Shown here one piece after another: positions 1-9,275 of a DNA stretch of 64,000 bases (positions are counted from its first letter, which is position 1; each line of letters begins with the position of its first letter). The notes beneath the pieces are model-generated. The model did no database searches and was not told where the DNA came from. It saw only the letters and a program-made list of their open reading frames with translations. The stretch comes from Promerops cafer (lineage: Eukaryota > Chordata > Aves > Passeriformes > Nectariniidae): assembly GCA_013398275.1 (NCBI GenBank), contig VZSE01014390.1, positions 26,624 to 90,623 of the forward strand. The letters are read 5' to 3'. A program made the position numbers and the translations under genes.

Positions 1-347
1 AATCCCCCTGCAGGGGCAGATGTGGCTCTGCTGGAGCAGGGTCCTGGCCAAGGGTGGAGTTTCCTCTGCAGCTCCAGGGGTGCTGTGGATGGGCCTGGGC
101 TCCCTCTGGGAATGCAGGGCAGGAGAAAGCTGCTCCTCTGGGAATGCAGGGGGAAAAGGCTGCTGGGGTGTGCAGGGTCAGATTCTATCCAGGTAGGAAT
201 GCTGGGCTCCTCCCCTGGGGGAGCATCTCCCATGGGATGCTGGAATTGGATCAGCCCTGCAGGGAGGCTCCATGGCCATGGACAGCAGAGATTTCCCTGA
301 GGGAGGATTGGCTGGGGGAGAGATAAAGGAAACTGCCCCAGCTGGTT
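1..347 (+). mobile_element. 3' part of an ERV LTR, sister of the LTR at 3878-4580
   Basis: This stretch matches 4141-4487 base for base except for about five substitutions (about 98.6% identity by eye) in the same orientation. It is therefore the same LTR family, cut by the window edge at its 5' side. Clear identity stops at 347, in CCCCAGCTGGTT. The sister continues about 93 bp further, so this copy either has a deletion near its end (a weak resemblance resumes up to about 391) or is truncated. It contains open frames only because it is GC-rich. No retroviral coding sequence is visible. Confidence 0.8.
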
Positions 348-391
348 CTAGCAGATGGCAATAGAATACACATCTTGTATTTCCACCCCAG

Positions 392-2342
392 GACAAGGGG
401 ATATTTGGAGTGGCTCTCTGGAGGTTGGAGGTGGAGAAAGCACTTCCCTAACTCCTGGGTCATCACAGAGACTCTCCTGCCTCCCCATAGTTTATATATG
501 GACAGTTACTTACCTTTGGAATTAGAGCTGGTGCTGATGGCTCCTTTTTCCCAGAAAAAAAAGCCCTGAGAAAGGGTAGGGAAAGGTGTGGTTTGGGTTT
601 CAGGGGAGATCCCCTCCTTGCACCAGGACTTGGCCAGGTGCAATTCTGTCCTTGCCATCCATGTTTTTTTTTTTTTTTTTTTTCAGGAAAACAAGAAATA
701 GTTCTTTAAATATAATTTCAGAGATTTTTCAGAGCTTGTCTTACAGTTCAGTCCAAAGTAGGATTTGGGAAATGTGTGCTGGAATGAAGGGATCTGGGCA
801 CGTGGAGCACTTGGGCAGATTTGAGCATCACAGCTGCAGAAGGAAAGAAAATTTATCTCATCCAAGTTCTTGGTGTCATTAACTCGGGGACTCAGGAACT
901 GGAGTTTGGCTCTTTATTTCCCAGCATGTCTAATTCTGGTCCTGTGGAAATAAAATAATTATTATTAGTTCCCATAATTCCAGTGTATTTCAGTCAGATG
1001 AAAAAGAACAAGCAATGTTTTTCACTGGTGTGACTGATGGATGCTAGGAAATAAAATATAACTTCTGCAAGGAAAGGATAAAAATAAATAATAGGGTTGT
1101 TCTTCCTCGTAGATTTCTGGGGTAGTTCAGAATAAATAACTTGGAGAAGTTTGGCACAGAAAATCTCAAGAGCAGACATCCTTTTTGTGTGGTTTTACTG
1201 CAGACTAATAAAATAATTTGGTAATTTAGCTATTTTTTTTGCATTTTGTGGTGAGATGGCCACTACTGGTCTAAAATTTTAAATATAATAACTCCTACAA
1301 GACACACTTTTGAGGCATTCAGAGCCAGGAGAAAGTTGTCTGAGGGATTTTTCTTAGTGTGGCTTCTTACTCAATGAAGATTTTGTTCTATTTTCTTCTC
1401 TCCAAGTGCAAGACTTGCTTAGGGGACTAAAAACTTGAGTTTTTTTGACATATTCAGCCCTTTCCTTCCCTTGACATGGTGCCACCATCGCCAATGAAGT
1501 AGAAGGTCTTCAGATCCTTCAGTGTGAAGTAAATCTCCAGTTTGTGCTGATTTTATATCCAAGGCTGACAACATCCTGACTGCTTTTGCTTCCTGGTGTG
1601 CTCAGAATTTGTGCATTTTGCAAAAAATGACAGAGTTATCTCAGCCTGCAGCTGAGAGCATCTTGCTAATATTAAGCTCTAATTTGGGAGGGTGTTCCAA
1701 AAAATAAGACTTTACAAAAAAGAGGGATAATGGATGGAATTGAGTTCTGCAAAGGGAGAAAATTTGGTAGGAATTGAGTCAAACACCTCAGAGGAACGGA
1801 TTATTTCACCTCTTCTACTGTGATCTCTGTTTTGAAGTCTGTAATTGTTTGAGCGCATTTAAACTTCTTTAGGGTTTTATTCTCTGTCTAGACACATGAG
1901 AAAGTAAGAAATTAGCTACTGCTCTTCAAGTGACCAAAGGGGCAGCTGGAGATACCTACAGTTAAAAATTTAAGCAGGATTTGTGTCTCCTCCATGCCCC
2001 CTTGAACAGAAACGTGGATCAGTTGGCAGAACTTTGGGAATTCGTGTCTCCCCTGCCTCTCCTGCCCTTGTGCCCGAGTTGTGAAGCTCTGGAGAAGAGC
2101 AATGTCCTCCTGGTGCTGCCCAGTCCCACTGGAATTTGTTATCCCCGTGTCCTGACCGATTTCAGGGGAGCACGAGAAGCACGTTCCTACCGCCAGGATG
2201 GAAAAGGCCAAGGGCTGCAGAGCGGCTCAGAAATGTAGGATGAAGGTTGGAAATCTTGGCTCTGGCACTCCTGGATCTTTTCTTTGTGCTGCGTTAATTG
2301 GGACGTTCACCTCTGCAGCAGGAGCTTCGCAATTGTGGCGCT
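392..2342. other. Non-coding, single-copy-like stretch
   Basis: I see no gene and no recognisable dispersed repeat. The base composition is AT-rich and open frames are short and interrupted. The only marked feature is a T20 run at 664-683 followed by CAG, which looks like a splice acceptor but has no open frame or donor to go with it. Confidence 0.5.
664..683. repeat. Poly-T tract (T20)
   Basis: Twenty consecutive T residues followed by CAGG. There is no target-site duplication or retroposed body beside it, so I treat it as a simple homopolymer. Confidence 0.9.
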
Positions 2343-2762
2343 GGAGCGTGGCCAGGGAAGGGAACCGAGCTGGGAGGGGAATGGAGGATTGCTGAGGGGA
2401 CTGGGAATGGGCTCAGCTGGAGAAAAGGGGGATCAGGGGGGCCCTTGTGGCTCTGCACAACTCCCTGCCAGGGGGGGACAGCCGGGGGGGATTTGGGATC
2501 TTATCCCAGGAACAGGGACAGGAGGAGAGGGAACGGCCTCAGGCTGGGCCAGGGCAGGCTCAGGGTGGAATCAGCAGGAATTTCCCCATGGAAAGGGTGA
2601 ATAAACATTGGCAGGGGCTCCCGGGGAGGTTTGGAGCGCCCATCCCTGGAGGTGCCCAGGAAAGGCCTGGATGTGGCACCCAGGGCTGGGGACAGGGTGG
2701 GGATCAGGCCCAGCTTGGACTCGAGCCTTGAGGGTTTCTCCACCCTCCGCAATCCTGGGATT
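2343..2762 (+). mobile_element. CR1 LINE fragment, 3' region, sense, degraded
   Basis: The segment runs from GGAGCGTGGCCAGG through GGAGAAAAGGGGGATCAGG, a CATCCCTGGAGGTGCCCAGG block and GGACTCGAGCCTTGAGGGTT. This order matches the end of the CR1 ORF2/3' UTR as seen at 56453-56903, which shares long identical runs. The terminal tail repeats are eroded (only CAATCCTGGGATTG remains). It is a dead, 5'-truncated insertion of an older subfamily than the CR1s at 28980 or 49608. Confidence 0.75.
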
Positions 2763-3872
2763 GTTCCAGCTGAGCACTGTTCCCTGCCCTCCCTCACCCC
2801 AGGGTCCTGCCCGCCCTGTCCCAGCGCTGTGCCGATATGATTTATTTTATACATATTATTTATAATTTCTTGCAACAGCAGACGGCAGAATCCCTTCCTG
2901 AGGTGTTGACGTGAACCAGCAGCAGGACAAACCCCAGCAGGGAGGGGGATGGAGGTCAGGGCTCAGCCTGGCTCTCCGAGGTAAATCCATGTGTTTTCCT
3001 GCTGCAGGAGCAGCCCAGCTCTGTGAAAAACAGAACTCCAGTGAATTGGAACCTCCCACTTTACCTAAGCCCTCGTATCTTGTTTTCCTGAGCATTTTCT
3101 TAACCTTCAGAGAGGAATGGATTAACTTTTTAAGTAGGAATGTGCTGGCAACTATCAGGACTTGTGTTTACCACCCAGAAAAAAAACCTGTCAGGAGAAT
3201 AACTTTAGAAGAGGAGGGAATGATTCCTTGCTTAATTATACATTTAAAATTGGTGAATTTATTCCTGCAGATTATTTCAAAAGAATTATTCAGTCACCCT
3301 TAGGGAGCACTGAGAAACAGGGAATGCTTGGGCTCCTCTGCTAGAACAGAATCCTCCTTCCCTGGATATGGGTGAGAGTTTGAACTGGGAGTAGGCCAGG
3401 AAAACTGGGAATAGACCAGGAAAACTGGGAATAGTGAGGAGCAAAGGATCACATCAGCTCTTAATGATGACAGTCCTGTTAAGAGATACCTCACCTGCAG
3501 TGTGTTTGCTGCTCCTGTGCTTATCTCACATCAATTAATGCAGATTTCCCCCTGACTCTAGCTTTGTGTGACAGCAGAAGCCCCCAGAGTTCCACCATCT
3601 GTTGTGGGGGAGAGCAGAGTGGGAACAGAACACCCTCTGGGAAAAGTTTAGGGTTGATCCCAACGTTACTGGTGACCTGACAGTAAATCACAGGTGTTTT
3701 GTGCATCTTGAGATTCACCTCTTGCACTGGAGCCTTCTCTGCCTCGGAATTGGGAAAATTGGGGATGTGGTGCAAGGCTGGGAATCCTCATGGATGCTTC
3801 CAACAGATCATGGCCAACGTGGGCATCCCCTGCAGGGACTTGTTCAGCTCTGCTGCCCTTTGCTGGGAAAAC
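2763..3872. other. Non-coding stretch, no feature recognised
   Basis: Mixed composition. It includes a short local duplication of CCAGGAAAACTGGGAATAG around 3400-3435. I recognise no gene, RNA or dispersed repeat. Confidence 0.45.
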
Positions 3873-4585
3873 ACAGCTGTCTTGGATTGAACAGACAGGA
3901 GTCTGCTCAGGAGGGCAGGAGCCTCTCTTGAAATGGAAAATGCAAACCCCCTCCCTCCCAATTATAATTTTGAAATTAAGGGGCTCTCAGGCAAAGATGG
4001 GGGAGTGGGAATAACAGTTCTTTACTAGGAAAATGAAAAATACAAATGCAATGGTACAAACAGAAACCCCTGGCAGAGTCAGAACCCCCCTGACACCCTG
4101 CTGGGCAGGGGCTGGCACAGCCCCATCCCATGGGGGCTGCAATCCCCCTGCAGGGGCAGATGTGGCTCTGCTGGAGCAGGGTCCTGGCCAAGGGGGGAGT
4201 TTCCTCTGCAGCTCCAGGGGTGCTGTGGATGGGCCTGGGCTCCCTCTGGGAATGCAGGGCAGGAGAAAGCTGCTCCTCTGGGAATGCAGGGGGAAAAGGC
4301 TGCTGGGGTGTGCAGGGTCAGATTCTATCCAGGTAGGAATGCTGGGCTCCTCCCCTGGGGGAGCATCTCCCATGGGATGCTGGAATTGGATCAGCCCTGC
4401 AGGGAGGCTCCATGGCCATGGACAGCAGACATTTCCCTGGGGGAGGATTGGCTGGGGGAGAGATAAAGAAAAGTGCCCCAGCTGGTTTGCTCAGGTGGCC
4501 AAAGAGCAGGAGAGAACTGGCCCAGCTCTGGCAGGTGCCCTGGAACACACAGCCCAGCCACGTCTCACCTCTGCAACCCAACAGC
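3873..4585 (+). mobile_element. Solo ERV LTR (3878-4580) with a probable 5-bp TSD
   Basis: The LTR starts TGTCTTGGATTGAACAGACA at 3878. The most likely end is ...CTGCAACCCA at 4580, because ACAGC then occurs on both sides (3873-3877 and 4581-4585). That would be a 5-bp target duplication, the size typical of class III (ERVL-like) insertions, and an LTR of 703 bp. A minus-strand copy starts at 42495 and a third copy at 1-347. No polypurine tract or primer-binding site adjoins it, so it is a solo LTR. A GATAAA-like poly(A) signal lies near 4462. The 212-codon open frame across it is an artefact of GC-rich sequence. Boundaries are inferred; family membership is well supported by the three copies. 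Confidence 0.7.
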
Positions 4586-5147
4586 TTTCCCCATTCTGGA
4601 GTGGGCTCTGCTTTGGCTTTTATGTCTCGTGCCCAGCTGCTCCATCTGCATCATTAAATTGCTGCTGTTAAGAAATGGGATTTTCACTCCTGGGAGAAAA
4701 GCCTTTGGTTCAGTTCTGTGGGGGAAAGGGGCCTGGACCTGGGGGTGAGCAGGGATCTCCTGGAGTTATGGACTGGTGGCAGAGAGCTGGCTCAGGGCAG
4801 AGTGGAGGTGCCTTTTTCTCCCTGTTCCTTTTCTGCTGGTGAGAAATCCCTTCACAATTCCCTGCTTTGTTAATCCCTTCAGAAGGAGGCTCAGTTTTGG
4901 GGTTTTTTTTATGTTTAATCTGGAATCTCTTTTTGTCCTTGGCTGGATGTTCCCATAGGAGACAGCTCTGAGATTGCCATCAAGATGTGAGAGGACAAAA
5001 CATCCAAATTTTAAGTGGTAAACATTCATCCAAAAGACAAATTTTTCAAGGTAACCAGTAAAAAACATTTGTTATTTGGTGTTGTTTTTGAGTTTTAGGA
5101 AGCCAGGTGGACGCTGGGATGAGCATTTTGTGTAGGAAATGTTCTCA

Positions 5148-5173
5148 TGCCATGTTTTCTAGAAAACATGGCA
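5148..5173. repeat. Perfect 26-bp palindrome
   Basis: TGCCATGTTTTCT is followed immediately by its exact reverse complement AGAAAACATGGCA, with no spacer. The symmetry breaks at the next base on either side. It is followed by an AT-rich TATAAAAATAATAAAG segment. Function unknown; it could be a hairpin in RNA or a symmetric protein-binding site. Confidence 0.9.
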
Positions 5174-6539
5174 CATATAAAAATAATAAAGTGATTTTTT
5201 TCTGTGTAATAAAATATTTCTGCCATCTTTAAGCCCAGTTCCCAGGGGGGAAAGTATGGAAATTGTTCTCCAATAATAAGTTTGCCATTTTGTTTTATTT
5301 GTGGGATGACAACACTGAGTAATCACAGAACACTATTTACAAGATTAAACCAACAGCAGTGCCTGCAATTCAAAGAATTAATATATCCACACACTCAAAA
5401 AAACCCCCAAACAAATTAGAGGGAATTCATTTGTTTGACAGCCGTACAAACTGAATAATAAAATGGAAAAAACCCATGAGTTTGGAGTTATTTGGCTGGG
5501 AATAATTTGAGATGGGAAGAGAGAATGTGAGGAGAGGAAGAGGAAAGGAAAAAAAGCAGTATTTTAAATTAAATCACAGCTTAAATCAGTGTATTCCTGC
5601 AGGATGAAGTGCATGAGGTTACAGGTGTGGGAGTTTTTAATTCTTTGCAGTGGTTCCCTGCTAATCCTTCCCATCATCTCTTAGTTTTAGGCAGATGTTG
5701 ATGAAGGGTTTTTCTTCTCTGTGAGATCTGGAATTTGTGTTTTATATTTTTGGTGTTCCTTGGCAGAGGGAAAGAGGGAGCAGTAAGGGGTGAGCTGCAC
5801 CCCTTGAACTCTGAGAAGGTTTTTGGTTCCTCCCTGTTTTGAGGAGAAAAGTAGAAATTGGGTCATTTGATAAAGCTTTGTTATGAAATGTGTTTATTTC
5901 TGTGTATTTTGGTGAGGACTGTGGATTGTGAGCACTCTGAAAAGTCAGGATACTGCACACCCTGAGGTTTCAGTGAACTATTCTCTGTGTGGCTGATTTT
6001 TACATCATCTTCCTCCTAATAAATGCAGATATCTGGAATTTTATCCTTATCCAGGCTCAGTAAGGCAGGCATTAGCACTTCTCTGCATGACTGAAACCAC
6101 ACATGCACTGATTCCCACCTAGATTCCTGCTTGAAGTTTTTCTCTGCTTGCATTTCATGAAGTTAAAATCCACTGTCTGTGTGTGCCAACATCAGCCCCA
6201 CCCTCCAGAGGATCTTGATGAGGAATTGCTTTAGAACTTTGCTTGAAAACTTGGGAATTTCTTACAATCAGAGTTTTTATTTCTCACTTCTTTTATTTTG
6301 TATTTTTTCCCATTTGCTGTACTTAAAACTGGCATAACTCAACATTTTTCTCAAGTTTTTTACTGACCATGGACACGAAGATTTAAAATATCACCGGACC
6401 AAAAGGTAGAATTATTTCACTCTTGACTATTTTGATGTTGGCATCCAACAATTCAGTGAGTAGGACTAAAATCCTGCCAGCTCCTCTTCAGGAAAGCCTG
6501 GGAGTGTTGCAGTCTGAGGTTAACTGGAGTAGCTTTTCT

Positions 6540-6690
6540 CTCTTTCCTGATTTTAATCAATGCCTCAGGGCATTGCATTCGGTTCAATCAGGCAGCTGAC
6601 AAAATGCAATGCACTGCTAACCCCCGAAGTCTGTGCACAAAGTTTCTTCATAAAATATGCATGCAGAACACAGGGCTGTAATGATAATGA
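6540..6690. other. Candidate conserved non-coding block (enhancer-like), unproven
   Basis: This is a repeat-free stretch with clustered binding-site-like words: CAATCAGG, an E-box CAGCTG, two CAATGCA-type words, ATATGCATGCA and TGATAATGAT. This density resembles vertebrate developmental enhancers, but nothing in a single sequence can prove constraint. Confidence 0.2.
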
Positions 6691-7250
6691 TCCTCTCTAG
6701 GTTATTCCATAAAAAATTCAGCATTTTAGGGTCTGTAGGCTTTGATTTTGAGTTTTTTTTTTTTTTTTTGGTAAGGAGTTCCAAGGATTTTCCTTTTGTA
6801 TTTGTTTATTTTTAATGAACTTTCCATTAGCATATGAAAGTCATATTAACATCCACTGTGCTGAGCACTCACTTTAGGTTTGTTTCTACTGCTGGGACTT
6901 ATTTAGCCGGGAAAAATGTGTAATAAAGGCCTGCAGATGGCATTCTTGGTCAGCCTTTAAGCGCAGTCCTGGCTGCTCGAGCAGCCTCCCTTTCTGTGCT
7001 GATGGGGGAGATAAATTGGGATGTGGGATGCTGCGTGTCCCCGTGCATGTGCTGCATGCGCTGGCTGGAATCCATCTGGGGCCGCGGCGTTTCTGCAGAG
7101 CCTGAGGGTGATAAGAAGCGCGGGGAGCTCTGCTGATAACTCCCGAAATGATTGCTGCTGCTGCCTGTGTGTGACACCGACATAATCTGCAGCTGAATAT
7201 GCTCCCTGCTACAGCCTGGGCCACGGAGGCAGAGGTGCTGCTCCACTTCC

Positions 7251-7279
7251 TTTTTTTTTTTTTTTCCCCCCGGGGGAAT

Positions 7280-7313
<34 letters not shown>

Positions 7314-7316
7314 CAG
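7251..7316. repeat. Composite homopolymer T15-C6-G5-AATG-T33-CAG
   Basis: Two long poly-T tracts (7251-7265 and 7281-7313) bracket CCCCCCGGGGG and AATG. The second ends in CAGGTAG, giving a strong splice-acceptor look, but the downstream frame is short. Such tracts are prone to length error in assemblies. Confidence 0.9.
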
Positions 7317-8145
7317 GTAGCAGGAGGGTTATTTATAGGAATATGTGGTTGTTTTCTGTTTGCATCCCAAATTTCCTGCACAGTTACTAAACAGCCTGAA
7401 GATGGGAAAACCCTTCCAAGGTGCAGGATTGTGCAGGGGAGCAGCTGTAGGATCCTGGAGTCATTTTGGTTGGAAAAGTGCTCCAAGAGAAGTCCAACCT
7501 TTGACCAAATACCACAATTCCCACCGAACCACATCACAAAGAGTGAGAGCCAATCCCATAATTTTTCCCAAAATGCTCAATCTATGGGCAGTGCTCTGTG
7601 GGGCTGTTACTTAGGGATGGTTTAAGGGAACCAACTGGGAAGTCAGTGGTTTTCCCAAATATTTGAAATTTCTTTCTGGCAAAAAAAGATATTTTAGCCT
7701 GACTACACTTGCCATAGCCCAACAGCTTCCAGGAAACATCCGTGTTGTGTTTATTTCCCAGTGATGATAACATGGACCCCGTTTCTCTTCCTAAGCTCTC
7801 AGATCAGTGGATTCAGCTTTATAACTGAAATCAAACTCCCAGTTGTCCATAGATTGATTTCTGTGTGGTAGAAACTATTTGTGTGTGCATTTTGGGGGCT
7901 GGCTCCTAATTCCCTTGAATATCCCATTTGCAGGGCTCTGTCCTGCTCTTTGATCCACTTTTCCTGTGCAGTTTCTGCTTCTCAAACCCAAATAAACCCT
8001 TTTTATCAAACCTGGGTCTTTTCTACTTTTTACATGAAAGAACTGGGAGCTGATTGTCAACCAGGATCTTACCTTTGGATAAAGAGTTAAAATCACACCA
8101 ATTAACACATCCTTGGCCTGGACACAGCAGATGGGACCAGGGATT

Positions 8146-8560
8146 GAATCATGGAATTATAGAATGATTGTGGGGTTGGAAGGGATCTTAAGGGTCAGCC
8201 AGTGCCACCCCCTGCCATGGCAGGGACACCTTCCACTGTCCCAGGCTGCTCCAAGCCCTGTCCAACCTGGCCTTGGGCACTGCCAGGGATCCAGGGGCAA
8301 CCACAGCTGCTCTGGGCACCCTGTGCCAGGGCCTGCCCACCCACAGGGAGGAATTTCTTCCCAATAGCCCATCCATCCCTGCCCTCTGTCCATGTGAAGC
8401 CATTCCTCCTGTCCTGGCACTCCATCCCATGTAAATTCTCTCTCTCCATCTTTCCTGTAACTCCTTCAGGAAGGCCACAGTCAGGTCACCCCAAATTTTC
8501 TCATCTCCAGGCTGATTTACGGTGTCCCAGCAGGAGCTGCAGTGCAGAGGTTCTGCTCCC
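8146..8560 (-). mobile_element. CR1 LINE fragment, antisense
   Basis: The 3' end of the element is on the left (GAATCATGGAATTATAGAAT then GGTTGGAAGGGATC). It runs through CCATGGCAGGGACACC, CCAGGGATCCAGGGGC and GGAGGAATTTCTTCCCAATA into the upstream part (CTCCTTCAGGAAGGCCACAG ... CTCATCTCCAGGCTGA), which corresponds to the C-terminal ORF2 region. It is one of the longer CR1 remnants in the window. The open frame on its minus strand does not correspond to an intact reverse transcriptase. Confidence 0.9.
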
Positions 8561-9062
8561 CACATCCCAACCTTGCATTTTCCTGGAGGTTTCCTTTGCG
8601 AGGAGCCTCTGAAAGTGCAATTTTCATATAAAACACTCAAAATTCTGCCTGGGCCAGCTGGTGCCAGGTCAACAGCAAACCCCATGTGTGGAAATAAAAA
8701 CCCCCTAACTCAACTACAGAGGTAACCCTGAGTAGGAGAGATAAGAAATATTCCTTTATTAGCTGAACTCAGAGTGAAAAGTCCTTAATGGACAGACACA
8801 GCAGGATAAGATTGGGTTAGGATGAGCTACGGTTTGAGTGATTTTGTGGGATATGATTGACTTTCTTTGAGGGGTTCTTTCGTGGCTTCTCTTCAGGAGC
8901 CCTTGCTGTAATTGTCAGATGAGCTGAGCAGCACTGGTGAGGTGATTATGTGCAAGGTCACCGTGGGCTGTGCTGGAAGACAAAGGAGGAAAAGCCACAA
9001 AATAGAGGCAGTTTTAGCCTTGGGCTGTGTCTGGTGTTGAGATCTGGAACAAAACCTCCAGG
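8561..9062. other. Non-coding stretch, possibly old LTR remnant
   Basis: I see no clear feature. A segment around 8690-8860 (TATTCCTTTATTAGCTGAAC, with TTTATT read as AATAAA on the minus strand) resembles the edge of a minus-strand LTR, but no boundaries or target duplication can be found. Confidence 0.3.
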
Positions 9063-9107
9063 AGGAGAAGAGAGAAGAGAAGAGAAGAGAAGAGAGAAAA
9101 GAAGGTG
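9063..9107. repeat. (GAGAA)n purine-rich microsatellite
   Basis: About nine imperfect copies of GAGAA/GAAGA. It lies directly against the 3' end of the antisense CR1 at 9108, where tail-derived simple repeats often expand. Confidence 0.85.
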
Positions 9108-9275
9108 ACCCTAAATCCCATCCCATTCCACCCCCACCATGGGCAGGGACACCTCCCACTGTCCCAGGTGCTCCCAGCCCCAGTGTCCAGCCTGGCCTTG
9201 GGCACTGCCAGGGATCCAGGGGCAGCCCCAGCTGCTCTGGGCACCCTGTGCCAGGGCTGCCCACCCTCCCAGGGA
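9108..9275 (-). mobile_element. CR1 LINE fragment, antisense
   Basis: CCATGGGCAGGGACACCTCC, CTGGCCTTGGGCACTGCC and CCAGGGATCCAGGGGCAGCC are all present in antisense CR1 order. The outermost 3' tail is missing and replaced by the GAGAA repeat. The fragment ends in CACCCTCCCAGGGAATTC. Confidence 0.9.

Larger units (their letters stand above)
4586..8145. other. Repeat-poor non-coding stretch
   Basis: No dispersed repeat or gene is recognised. The stretch holds a 26-bp palindrome (5148-5173), poly-T tracts (about 6752-6769, 7251-7265, 7281-7313), an enhancer-like block (6540-6690) and a short CpG-bearing, GC-richer pocket around 7020-7140 that includes GGGGCCGCGGCG. Confidence 0.45.

Noticed and set aside
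664..690. T20-CAG resembling a 3' splice site (also 7281-7316 and 45162-45182)
   Set aside because: No open frame or donor follows; these are homopolymers that happen to end in CAG.
1..4580. A single provirus with LTRs at 1-391 and 3878-4580
   Set aside because: Nothing retroviral lies between, an old CR1 does, no polypurine tract precedes 3878, and the second LTR has its own probable target duplication.
4033..4671. 212-codon plus-strand open frame
   Set aside because: It lies across the LTR at 3878-4580 and its flank; the sister copies do not preserve it and no domain is recognisable.
8188..8685. 165-codon minus-strand frame and similar frames at 19931-20545, 44092-44537, 56348-56932, 63305-63790
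   Set aside because: All coincide with CR1 3' regions and neighbouring sequence; none shows reverse-transcriptase or endonuclease motifs.
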